DNA of 5,486 bases from Candidatus Woesearchaeota archaeon (GCA_013330825.1 DUHN01000076.1:2914-8399); one strand, 5' to 3'; positions 1 through 5,399 are shown, counted from the stretch's first letter. The notes: generated by a model from the sequence alone, not told the origin. Translations and numbers: made by a program.

Positions 1-436
1 CGGAAGGGGTGAGGTTGACGCGGGAGAAGAACACGAAGTCCGTGTAGCCGGAGGAGGTGCTCACGTTGAACACCAGCTCGCGCTTGTCGATGATCGCCGC
101 GCTTTCTATCCCCTTGGGCATGCGCAGGCTAATCACGGTCTTGGATGATTCTCCGCTGTAGAACAGCGATTCGGCGGTGCTGACGATGTCCCTCCCTATC
201 GCCTCGAACTGGTAGAAGGTGATCTCCTCGGCGGACTCCCGCGAGAAGTTGAGGAAGAAGTAGGTGGCGGGCACGATGACCAGGAAGGCGATGCCGATGA
301 CGATGAGGAATTCCATGGACGCCTGCGATTTTGCCGAGGGGGAAAAACATCTCCTTTGGCAGGGAGGATTCCCGTCCCAAAAGAACGCGCGCTCTGCGGC
401 GCGCCAAGACAGTGCGAGTGAAGCGAGCGTGACCAT
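1..436 (-). CDS. Class III signal peptide (pilin-like) protein, C-terminus cut by window edge
   Basis: The frame is open from an ATG at 436 to the window edge, giving 145 codons with no stop. Residues 36-43 read KSQASMEF, a class III prepilin motif: cleavage is expected before Q38, with the conserved Glu at mature position 5. A hydrophobic stretch of about 20 residues (FLIVIGIAFLVIVPATYFFL) follows, and then a polar region containing ESLFYSGESSKT and LRMPKGIES, as in DPANN and euryarchaeal pilin-like proteins. It should be exported, processed and anchored or assembled at the cell surface. Unlike its two upstream neighbours, no cysteine is visible after the signal. The start is uncertain. ATG 436 has a well-placed AGGTGA site but gives a 37-residue leader rich in Arg, Trp and Cys that does not look like a normal n-region. 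ATG 350 follows AAAGGAG but lies in another frame; removing one base from the adjacent T5/C5 run would join it to the pilin frame as MFFPSAKSQASMEF. The family call is firm and the start is not. Confidence 0.8.
   Translation of the reverse strand, partial: MVTLASLALSWRAAERAFFWDGNPPCQRRCFSPSAKSQASMEFLIVIGIAFLVIVPATYFFLNFSRESAEEITFYQFEAIGRDIVSTAESLFYSGESSKTVISLRMPKGIESAAIIDKRELVFNVSTSSGYTDFVFFSRVNLTPS
376..404 (-). terminator. Possible hairpin terminator or attenuator inside the pilin leader
   Basis: Read on the minus strand, GCGCGC, a six-base loop and GCGCGC (404 to 387) are followed by GTTCTTTTGGG. A six-pair GC stem followed by a short T-rich run could end or pause transcription between the pilin genes. 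It lies downstream of ATG 436, so it conflicts with the idea that this stretch is simply coding. The stem is short and GCGCGC is self-complementary, which can occur by chance in GC-rich DNA. Confidence 0.3.
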
Positions 437-439
437 TGT

Positions 440-445
440 TCACCT
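440..445 (-). promoter_or_regulatory. Ribosome binding site for ATG 436
   Basis: On the minus strand AGGTGA stands three bases before ATG 436. It matches the archaeal anti-Shine-Dalgarno end (ATCACCTCC) at the usual register. It is the main argument for the long-leader version of the pilin at 1-436. The competing AAAGGAG at 351-357 abuts ATG 350 with no spacer. Confidence 0.5.
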
Positions 446-457
446 GGTGATAATCAA

Positions 458-480
458 GGGGGGGAGGGGCGGTAAGGGGG
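458..480 (+). other. G-quadruplex-forming motif between pilin genes
   Basis: The plus strand has a run of seven Gs, A, four Gs, a six-base spacer and five Gs. This satisfies the usual pattern of four G3+ runs with loops of 1-7 bases, and another G5 run follows at 500-504. Because the pilin genes are read leftward, the G-rich strand is the template and the RNA would be C-rich. Any structure would therefore act on the polymerase or DNA rather than in the mRNA. It sits in the gap between the stop at 514 and the start at 436. Confidence 0.4.
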
Positions 481-513
481 AAAATTGTCCGGAGATTACG
501 GGGGTCCTTGCAG

Positions 514-990
514 TCATGGCGAGAGCACCCTGCCGCTGATCTTTCCGGATATCTGGTGGGTGGGATGGCTCGCCGTCGCGGGGGCGTAGTACAGTATCCT
601 GGCCCGGGCATCGAACCGTTCCCGGGGAAGCAGTCCGCCGCCGGAGCAGGAGGTGAAGTTGATGTCCAGCGCCGTGCCTGACGCCCAGGAGAGGGGCACC
701 GAAGGCGCCGTGCAGCTCACCGGGGGAGAAGCGTCATTCGTGATTTCGACGGAGGTCACGGAAAGGGATTCCCCCGCGTTGTTCGCGAGCTTGAGGGAGA
801 TGGAATCCTGCTGCAGGCTGAAGTCAATGCACGAGAATTGCGAAGGGAACAGGCATTTCTCCGGTATGTACTTGGAGAAGTCGAAGATGCCGAAATAGTA
901 CAATGCCCCCAAAGTGATCATGATGACGAGGAAGGCCCACGCGTAGGTGGTGAGGAATTCCAGCGCCGCCTGCCCTCTCCTTGCTGTCAT
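514..990 (-). CDS. Four-cysteine class III signal peptide (pilin-like) protein, paralogue 2
   Basis: This is a 158-residue secreted pilin-like subunit. The N-terminus MTARRGQAALEF has a short basic n-region and a class III cleavage site before Q7, with the conserved Glu (E11) at mature position 5. A hydrophobic helix follows (about residues 12-36, including TYAWAFLVIMITLGALYYFGIF). The soluble part carries C46, C54, C93 and C115, suggesting two disulfides outside the cell, and is Ser/Thr-rich like other beta-rich archaeal pilin heads. The start was chosen at 990 because GGAGG lies eight bases upstream and because it gives a canonical short n-region. An in-frame ATG at 1029 would add 13 residues without a visible ribosome site. 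It lies 60 bases after the gene at 1051-1572 and shares its layout: the first two cysteines fall at mature positions 40 and 48 in both, and both have an SCTAP motif. This indicates tandem duplication and probable co-transcription. The exact filament or adhesive role is unknown. Confidence 0.88.
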   Translation of the reverse strand: MTARRGQAALEFLTTYAWAFLVIMITLGALYYFGIFDFSKYIPEKCLFPSQFSCIDFSLQQDSISLKLANNAGESLSVTSVEITNDASPPVSCTAPSVPLSWASGTALDINFTSCSGGGLLPRERFDARARILYYAPATASHPTHQISGKISGRVLSP

Positions 991-998
991 CTGCCAAG

Positions 999-1003
999 CC
1001 TCC
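999..1003 (-). promoter_or_regulatory. Ribosome binding site deciding the start at 990
   Basis: On the minus strand GGAGG is followed by eight bases and ATG 990. This is a strong archaeal Shine-Dalgarno site. It places the start at the second in-frame ATG rather than at 1029. Confidence 0.75.
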
Positions 1004-1050
1004 GTCAGGTGTTCCCCTGGAACGGACATAGCCTTGAAAAGTGAGAATGC

Positions 1051-1572
1051 TCAGATCACGCCGGAGAAAATCTCTCCCTTGACCTCATGGGTGTAGGATG
1101 ACCCGCTCTTCACACCGTAGTATTTCATGTTGATGAAGACTTTCTCCTTTTCCCCGCTCTGGAAGCCGGCCGCCGCAAGATTGCAGCTGGTGAGCGTGTA
1201 GTCCCTGACATCCGCAGTGCCCCAGACGTTCGAAGTGCCGATGTTGGCCGGGGCGGTGCAGGACAATGCGGTCGTGGTCTCGCTGCCGACGGTGAAGGAG
1301 GAGATGACGATGGGCTCGCCCGCGTTGTTCCTCATCTTGAGCTTCACCTCGGATGCCGAAAGGGCGATCTGCCAGTCCAGGCACTCGAATTCCGGGCCGA
1401 AATTGCACCTGCTCGGCAGGATCTTGCTCGGGTTGAGGATGCCGAAGTAGGCGAGCGACCCTATCATGATGAGGATGACGAGGAATGCCCAGCCGTAGGT
1501 GGTCAAGAACTCAAGCGCAGCCTGTGCTTTGCGGGAATGCATAGTGTACAAAGAGCCTCTTTTTTCCTTCAT
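1051..1572 (-). CDS. Four-cysteine class III signal peptide (pilin-like) protein, paralogue 1
   Basis: This is a 173-residue pilin-like protein. HSRKAQAALEF at residues 12-22 is a class III prepilin site, with cleavage expected before Q17 and E21 at mature position 5. It is followed by a hydrophobic helix to about residue 46 (TTYGWAFLVILIMIGSLAYFGIL). The exported domain has C56, C64, C105 and C130, probably as two disulfides, and ends with a YTHEVKGEIF-type strand that resembles the HQISGKI end of the protein at 514-990. The mature lengths are nearly equal (about 157 and 152 residues). The gene is first in the pilin cluster, 74 bases after the GTPase gene, with a promoter at 1602-1617. The expected transcription start falls only about eight bases before ATG 1572, favouring that start. 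The internal ATG at 1542 would give the shorter, more typical n-region MHSRKA but lacks a clear ribosome site. Function is inferred from the signal and fold type: a surface filament or adhesin subunit. Confidence 0.87.
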   Translation of the reverse strand: MKEKRGSLYTMHSRKAQAALEFLTTYGWAFLVILIMIGSLAYFGILNPSKILPSRCNFGPEFECLDWQIALSASEVKLKMRNNAGEPIVISSFTVGSETTTALSCTAPANIGTSNVWGTADVRDYTLTSCNLAAAGFQSGEKEKVFINMKYYGVKSGSSYTHEVKGEIFSGVI

Positions 1573-1601
1573 CTCAATGATGAGGATTTTCTGGCTTTGT
1601 T

Positions 1602-1617
1602 CTTTTTAAAGGTTTCG
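1602..1617 (-). promoter_or_regulatory. BRE/TATA promoter of the pilin cluster
   Basis: The minus strand reads CGAAACC TTTAAAAAG. CGAAA is a very good archaeal TFB recognition element, directly followed by an A/T-rich TATA box. Transcription would start about 25 bases downstream, near 1580, just before ATG 1572. The sequence lies in the short gap after the GTPase stop, so the pilins can be expressed independently of the GTPase. Confidence 0.7.
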
Positions 1618-1646
1618 TATCGGCATTCTTGGAGGGAGCCCGAGGA

Positions 1647-2399
1647 TTATCGCTTTGCACGCAAAGAAGGAGTGATTTTCGCGTCCTGCCAGAGCTGGAG
1701 GATGGCCTTCGCCGTGCGCATGGTGTCCGGTAACCCCCCTTTTCCGATCCAGTTCCTTTTCCGCGCGATCCCCTCAAGGGCATCATTGTGATCCCCCCCA
1801 GTGCCAATGCCGAAATGCTGCTCGATGAGCCCGGGATAGGCATCCATCAGCTGGAAGACGGCAAGCTCCGGATCCTCCTGGTCGAAAGGCTTGGACACCA
1901 TCTTGAGGTGCTTGACGTCGTCCTTCTCCTCGCGGGGAATCACTCCCGGCGTGTCGATGAGGAAGAAATGGGTGGTGGAGACATACTGCTTGCCCCTGGT
2001 GAAGCCGGGCTGCGACGATACCCTTACGGTGCCATACCCTTTCAGGCGGTTGATGATGGAGCTCTTGCCCACATTCGGATAGCCTACCACGCCGACGATG
2101 GGCTTGCCTTCCTTGTTGGGAGAAAGCGACTTGAGCATGCCCTTGAGCTTCGGGATGCCGTGGCCGCGCTTGCCGGAGACGATGACGAACGGGTGCAGCT
2201 CCTTCGGCACGAGGATCTTCTGCTCCCCCAGAAGGTCGCTCTTGTTGAAGACCGTGAGCATCCTCCTGCCCTTCCGCCTGACGAGCTTCTCAAGGTCCGT
2301 GTTCCTGCTCTCATGCGGGTAGCGCGCGTCCAGGATGTACAGCACGATGTCCGACTTCGCCACTACCCCGTCCACCGTCCGCCAGAAGCCGCGTTTCAT
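1647..2399 (-). CDS. Circularly permuted GTPase, YlqF/RbgA-Nog2 family (50S ribosome assembly)
   Basis: This 250-residue protein has GTPase motifs in permuted order: G4 NKSD (52-55), G5 SGK (75-77), G1 P-loop GYPNVGKSS (106-114), G2 Thr within PGFTRG (131-136), and G3 DTPG (149-152). That order defines the YlqF/RbgA, YjeQ and Nog/Lsg1 class. The N-terminal DIVLYILDARYPHESRN segment matches the YlqF/Nog2 branch (compare VDAR.P.SRN). These cytoplasmic GTPases bind pre-50S (pre-60S in eukaryotes) particles and drive late assembly steps. The protein ends with a helical region of about 90 residues rather than a long extension. ATG 2399 overlaps the stop of the gene at 2396-2935 in an ATGA junction and has no ribosome site of its own, so translation is probably coupled. 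A TATA-like TTTTTATC at about 2480-2487 on the same strand could be an internal promoter. The family call is firm, but which archaeal subgroup it belongs to is unresolved. Confidence 0.93.
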   Translation of the reverse strand: MKRGFWRTVDGVVAKSDIVLYILDARYPHESRNTDLEKLVRRKGRRMLTVFNKSDLLGEQKILVPKELHPFVIVSGKRGHGIPKLKGMLKSLSPNKEGKPIVGVVGYPNVGKSSIINRLKGYGTVRVSSQPGFTRGKQYVSTTHFFLIDTPGVIPREEKDDVKHLKMVSKPFDQEDPELAVFQLMDAYPGLIEQHFGIGTGGDHNDALEGIARKRNWIGKGGLPDTMRTAKAILQLWQDAKITPSLRAKR

Positions 2400-2935
2400 A
2401 AATGCAGGGGCACATATTTTTTTAGCATATCCCGTGGAGTGGGGATTTTTTGGGGCAGCAGAGATTGCTTTGAAGTAGATAAAAAGCGGCCCGGCTGAAA
2501 GAATATGCGCCTCCTCTTTCCTCCCAGTGTCGGGTTCACCTCGAACTTGTGGAGGTTGTAATAGCCAAAATCGTAAGAGACATCCCCCCTGGTATCCACG
2601 GTGACATAAAAAAATTCGTCTTTCATCCTTTCACGGGTGGTGAGGCGGACATGCATGATGTTAAAGGAAAGCTCGGCCGTGGGTTGCGTTGGATCGATGA
2701 TGCTTTCAAGATTATGCTTTATCACCCCATCAACAAAGATCGGGAGGGTCTTGGAGGCAACGTATGCTTCGGGAAGGTGGCTGCTGCCCGGCAACGAATT
2801 GGAATCGATCGGAAATGGCCATGAGTAGCCCAGCAAAACATAGGAACCCCTATTTCCAAGAAACATCCTGTATCTCCTATCGGTGAAGATGGCAGTCTCA
2901 TTCTGCAGGGGGCTCATCAGAAGGTAGGGTTTCAT
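2396..2935 (-). CDS. Hypothetical protein, 179 residues, coupled to the GTPase gene
   Basis: I do not recognise this protein. The translation has no cysteine, signal peptide, membrane segment or familiar catalytic motif. It has a mixed polar and aromatic composition suggesting a beta-rich soluble domain (for example MFLGNRGSYVLLGYSWPFP at 24-42 and DEFFYVTVDTRGDVSYDFGYY at 106-126, in part). A basic cluster KRRR lies at 140-143, and a less protein-like tail of about 36 residues follows. Evidence that it is real: the long open frame, the ATGA overlap with the GTPase start, and a TATA-like element upstream. Evidence for caution: no ribosome site precedes ATG 2935, and the last third could be intergenic DNA that happens to stay open. 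The stretch is more AT-rich than its neighbours (two sampled 60-base lines are 45-48% GC, against 63% for one in the GAPDH gene), which hints at separate origin or weak constraint. ATG 2917 (residue 7) is an alternative start. Confidence 0.5.
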   Translation of the reverse strand: MKPYLLMSPLQNETAIFTDRRYRMFLGNRGSYVLLGYSWPFPIDSNSLPGSSHLPEAYVASKTLPIFVDGVIKHNLESIIDPTQPTAELSFNIMHVRLTTRERMKDEFFYVTVDTRGDVSYDFGYYNLHKFEVNPTLGGKRRRIFFQPGRFLSTSKQSLLPQKIPTPRDMLKKYVPLHL

Positions 2936-2994
2936 CCAGTGAGGTAGGCTCTCTTTGCCTATTAACCTTGCGGTTTTTCATGAAGAAGAACAAT

Positions 2995-3003
2995 GTTTAT
3001 AAC
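2995..3003 (+). promoter_or_regulatory. TATA box of the methylthiotransferase gene, possibly bidirectional
   Basis: GTTTATAAC is an archaeal TATA-type element. Its centre lies about 27 bases before ATG 3026, so transcription would start at or next to that ATG, giving a leaderless mRNA. The element is an imperfect palindrome (GTTATAAAC on the other strand). It could also serve the leftward gene at 2396-2935, whose mRNA would then have a leader of about 37 bases. A second minus-strand candidate, GGTTAATAGG near 2962-2970, would give that gene a nearly leaderless start. Confidence 0.6.
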
Positions 3004-3025
3004 AACCCGGATCACCCGCCCCGTC

Positions 3026-4330
3026 ATGGCCAACATCATCCTCACCACCCAGGGTTGCAGCGCGAACATGCGCGAATCAGAACTGATGGCCGGCCTTCTC
3101 CAGAGGGAAGGCCACGAGGTGAGGCACCGGAACGGCGCAAAGGAGCAGGAGCCGGACGTCCACATCGTCAATATCTGCACGGTGAAGAAGGACTCCACCC
3201 CGCTACGGGAGATACAACGCATCAGGAGAGAGCATCCCCGCGCCAAAGTCGTGGTCGCCGGCTGCATCACGGATTCCATCGTGCCGAAAATCAAGGCCAT
3301 TGACGGGGGCATCAGCTTCGTCAATACCCATCACTTCGGAAAGATCAATGCCGTCGTTGAGCAGTCCTTGTCCGGGAATCAGCTGGAGTTATTGGGCAAA
3401 ACATACGAAGTGAAGGCGGGTCTGCCCTCGGTGAGGAAGAACCCCGTCATCGGCATCGTCCCCATCCTGAACGGCTGCAACTACTTCTGCACGTTCTGCT
3501 CGACCAAGCTGGTCAAGGGAAAGCTCTTTTCCTACCCCATGGACGCGATACGAAACGACGTCAAGCGCCACGTGCAGGCCGGCTGCAGGGAGATCTGGAT
3601 AACGAGCAACGACACCGGCGCCTACATGGTGGAGCAGGGCGGGAAGCAGAGAATCGCGGAATTGCTTGAGATGGTATGCTCCATTCCCATGGACTTCAAG
3701 GTTCGCGTCGGCATGATGAACCCTGGCAACACCCTGCCCATCCTGGACGATCTCATCGCCGCCTATAAGAACCCAAAGATGTTCAAGTTCCTGCACATCC
3801 CCCTGCAGGCAGGCAACAACGGCATCCTCAAGCAGATGAACAGGCAGTACACCGTTGAACAATTTCTTCACGTGGTGGATGCCTTCAGGAAGGGGATCCC
3901 CGGCATCGCCCTCTCCACGGACATCATCGTCGGCTTCCCCGGAGAGACAGAGGAGCAGTTCCAGGACACGCTGGACATCATCAGAAAAGTGAAATTTGAC
4001 ATCATCAACATCTCGCGCCACTCCGCGAGGGACGGGACGCTCTCGGCAAAAATGAAGCAGATTCCTCCATGGAAGGCCAAGGAGCGCTCAAGGGCATTGA
4101 CAACGCTCCAGGAAGGGATCTCCCTGGAGAGCAACAAAAAATGGCTCGGCTGGCAGGGCACGGTGCTGATAGACGAGCAAGGCAAGAACGGGACGTGGAT
4201 AGGGAGGAACGACTGTTACAAGCCGGTCATTGTGGAAGGCAGCTATGCCCTCGGGCAGGACGCAGAGGCCAAAATCGTAGGGGCGACGCCGTATGACCTG
4301 AGGGGAGAAGCGGTGCCTTTTCCCCGTTGA
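3026..4330 (+). CDS. Archaeal tRNA threonylcarbamoyladenosine methylthiotransferase (e-MtaB/CDKAL1 type)
   Basis: This 434-residue radical SAM enzyme should convert t6A to ms2t6A at position 37 of ANN-decoding tRNAs in the cytoplasm. The N-terminal MTTase domain has C11, C51 and C80 in TTQGCSANMRESE, VNICTVKKDS and VAGCITDS, ligands of the auxiliary 4Fe-4S cluster. The radical SAM motif C151-x3-C155-x2-C158 (NGCNYFCTFC) binds the SAM cluster. HIPLQAG (257-263) and DIIVGFPGET (about 299-308) are typical downstream core segments. A C-terminal TRAM domain for tRNA binding spans about 373-433. The length matches archaeal members (about 420-430). The start at 3026 was chosen because the family begins right at the beta strand before the GC motif and because the TATA box at 2995-3003 places the transcript start there. 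The upstream in-frame ATG at 2993 would lie before the expected transcript start. The e-MtaB/CDKAL1 branch is favoured over bacterial MiaB or RimO by archaeal context and motif style. Confidence 0.94.
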   Translation: MANIILTTQGCSANMRESELMAGLLQREGHEVRHRNGAKEQEPDVHIVNICTVKKDSTPLREIQRIRREHPRAKVVVAGCITDSIVPKIKAIDGGISFVNTHHFGKINAVVEQSLSGNQLELLGKTYEVKAGLPSVRKNPVIGIVPILNGCNYFCTFCSTKLVKGKLFSYPMDAIRNDVKRHVQAGCREIWITSNDTGAYMVEQGGKQRIAELLEMVCSIPMDFKVRVGMMNPGNTLPILDDLIAAYKNPKMFKFLHIPLQAGNNGILKQMNRQYTVEQFLHVVDAFRKGIPGIALSTDIIVGFPGETEEQFQDTLDIIRKVKFDIINISRHSARDGTLSAKMKQIPPWKAKERSRALTTLQEGISLESNKKWLGWQGTVLIDEQGKNGTWIGRNDCYKPVIVEGSYALGQDAEAKIVGATPYDLRGEAVPFPR

Positions 4331-4334
4331 CACC

Positions 4335-4354
4335 TATTTTAACACTTATTTTAT
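4335..4354 (+). terminator. T-rich transcription terminator of the methylthiotransferase gene
   Basis: Two T-rich stretches, TATTTT (4335-4340) and TTATTTTAT (4346-4354), follow the stop at 4328-4330. Archaeal RNA polymerase terminates at such oligo-T tracts without needing a hairpin. The second tract overlaps the end of the convergent GAPDH gene, so the two transcripts probably overlap slightly. The minus strand here is A-rich, so no matching terminator for GAPDH is evident. Confidence 0.45.
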
Positions 4355-5362
4355 CCCCATCGCCTCGTTCGTCATCCTGATGCTCTTCTGCGCATCCTTC
4401 TCGCCCATCATGGCGCGGATGGCGTCGACGTTCTCCGGGACGACGTCGCTCTCCTGGTGGACGGCCTGCATGTAGAAGAGCTTGTTGTGGCCGTTGGGAT
4501 CGATGCCGATGGCCTCTTCCCAGACGCAGATCTCCGGCATGTCGCCGCGCGCGAAACCCAGGTCCTTGGCCAGCTCCATGATCTGCGCCGTCGACCTGAT
4601 GACTTCCGCGTTCCTGACCACGCGGATGCGCGCCGCGTCCTTGAACCGCTGGATGACCTCCTGGATGTCCGGCTTCCTCTTGAGGTCGGCGATGATGGAG
4701 TGCACGTGCATCAACGTGGTGGAGACGCTCAGCGCGGTCGTGAATATCTCCACCCCCTTCAGCACGGTCTGCACATCCGGCCCGTGATGCGAGGGCATCT
4801 CCAAGACGGGCACGATGCCGTTGATGGGGCCGTGGTAGATGTCCGCTGGATCCGCCCCTCTCCTGATCATCGTCGCGTGGACAGAGTCGATGCCATAGAG
4901 CCTGTTGATCTCGTTCAGCGTCCTCACGAGGCCGGTGGTGTTGCAGGACACGACGCGCACGTAATCCTTGCCCACGGCCTCGTTGTAGTTGCACTGCGCC
5001 ACGAAGGATGTGCCGGCGGTCGCGTGCTTCTCCCCGCCCTGGAACGTCGCCTTGATCCTGTTCGGCTTGTAGAACTTCTCCAGGTTCTCCTTGCCGATCT
5101 TCTTGGGGGCGCCGTCGACGATGACGTCCACCTTGCCCATCAGGTCCTGGATGGTGCCCGCAATCTTTATGCCGTTCTGCTTGAACGCCTCCTGATCGCC
5201 GATGGAGTAGATGTCGTATCCTTTCTTCTGCGCCACTTCCGTCAGCCAGCTGTAGCTGTTCGCCGTCACCCCGACGAGCTTCATGTCCTTCTGGAGCGCG
5301 ACCGCATCTGCTACCCTCTTGCCGATGGTGCCGTACCCGTTCACTGCCACTCGGATTGCCAT
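4346..5362 (-). CDS. gap: Archaeal phosphorylating glyceraldehyde-3-phosphate dehydrogenase (type II)
   Basis: This 338-residue enzyme interconverts glyceraldehyde 3-phosphate plus phosphate and 1,3-bisphosphoglycerate with NAD(P) in glycolysis or gluconeogenesis. The N-terminal Rossmann fold begins VNGYGTIGKRVADAV (7-21, GxGxxG at 9-14). The catalytic cysteine is C140 in VVSCNTTGLVRT, where archaeal enzymes have it. RRGADPADIYHGPINGIVP (167-185) and PSHHGPDVQTV (190-200, including the catalytic His candidates H192/H193) are archaeal-GAPDH hallmarks. The length fits the family (about 335-345). The segment after the second strand, ANSYSWLTEVAQKKGYDIYSI (34-54, in part), differs from the SKTRPDFEA-like segment I recall in characterised archaeal enzymes. 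Since this region contacts the cofactor ribose, NAD/NADP preference may differ. ATG 5362 follows AGGTGA by four bases. The gene is read toward the convergent methylthiotransferase, with stops 15 bases apart, and appears to be monocistronic. Confidence 0.96.
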   Translation of the reverse strand: MAIRVAVNGYGTIGKRVADAVALQKDMKLVGVTANSYSWLTEVAQKKGYDIYSIGDQEAFKQNGIKIAGTIQDLMGKVDVIVDGAPKKIGKENLEKFYKPNRIKATFQGGEKHATAGTSFVAQCNYNEAVGKDYVRVVSCNTTGLVRTLNEINRLYGIDSVHATMIRRGADPADIYHGPINGIVPVLEMPSHHGPDVQTVLKGVEIFTTALSVSTTLMHVHSIIADLKRKPDIQEVIQRFKDAARIRVVRNAEVIRSTAQIMELAKDLGFARGDMPEICVWEEAIGIDPNGHNKLFYMQAVHQESDVVPENVDAIRAMMGEKDAQKSIRMTNEAMGIK

Positions 5363-5366
5363 CTTT

Positions 5367-5372
5367 TCACCT
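5367..5372 (-). promoter_or_regulatory. Ribosome binding site of gap
   Basis: On the minus strand AGGTGA, then AAAG, then ATG 5362. This is a strong archaeal Shine-Dalgarno site. It confirms the GAPDH start and shows that this mRNA, unlike that of the methylthiotransferase, is leadered. Confidence 0.8.
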
Positions 5373-5399
5373 TTTTCCGTTCTTTGTCATTTTTTCTTT

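Noticed and set aside
264..539. Plus-strand open frame of 91 codons across the pilin gap
   Set aside because: It is antisense to a pilin signal peptide and runs through the G-rich tract, without any recognisable protein feature.
991..1029. Longer start for the pilin at 514-990 (ATG 1029)
   Set aside because: It has no ribosome site, whereas GGAGG at 999-1003 is well spaced for ATG 990, which gives the usual short n-region.
1788..2498. Plus-strand open frame of 236 codons
   Set aside because: It is antisense to the GTPase gene, whose motifs are unmistakable, and its translation is a low-complexity Leu/Val/Arg/Asp-rich shadow.
2549..2824. Plus-strand open frame of 91 codons opposite the unknown gene
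   Set aside because: It is shorter than the opposing frame, which has the ATGA coupling to the GTPase. No ribosome site or promoter was seen. It remains the fallback if the minus-strand frame proves false.
2993..3025. Longer start for the methylthiotransferase (ATG 2993)
   Set aside because: It lies within or before the TATA box, upstream of the expected transcript start, and adds residues not typical of the family.
3389..4021. Minus-strand open frame of 210 codons
   Set aside because: It is antisense to the radical SAM domain of the methylthiotransferase and has typical shadow composition (Val, Asp, His-rich).
4227..4994. Minus-strand open frame of 255 codons overlapping gap and the end of the methylthiotransferase gene
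   Set aside because: It runs in another frame through two well-identified genes, is rich in Arg, Gly and His as expected of a GC-rich shadow, and shows no domain.
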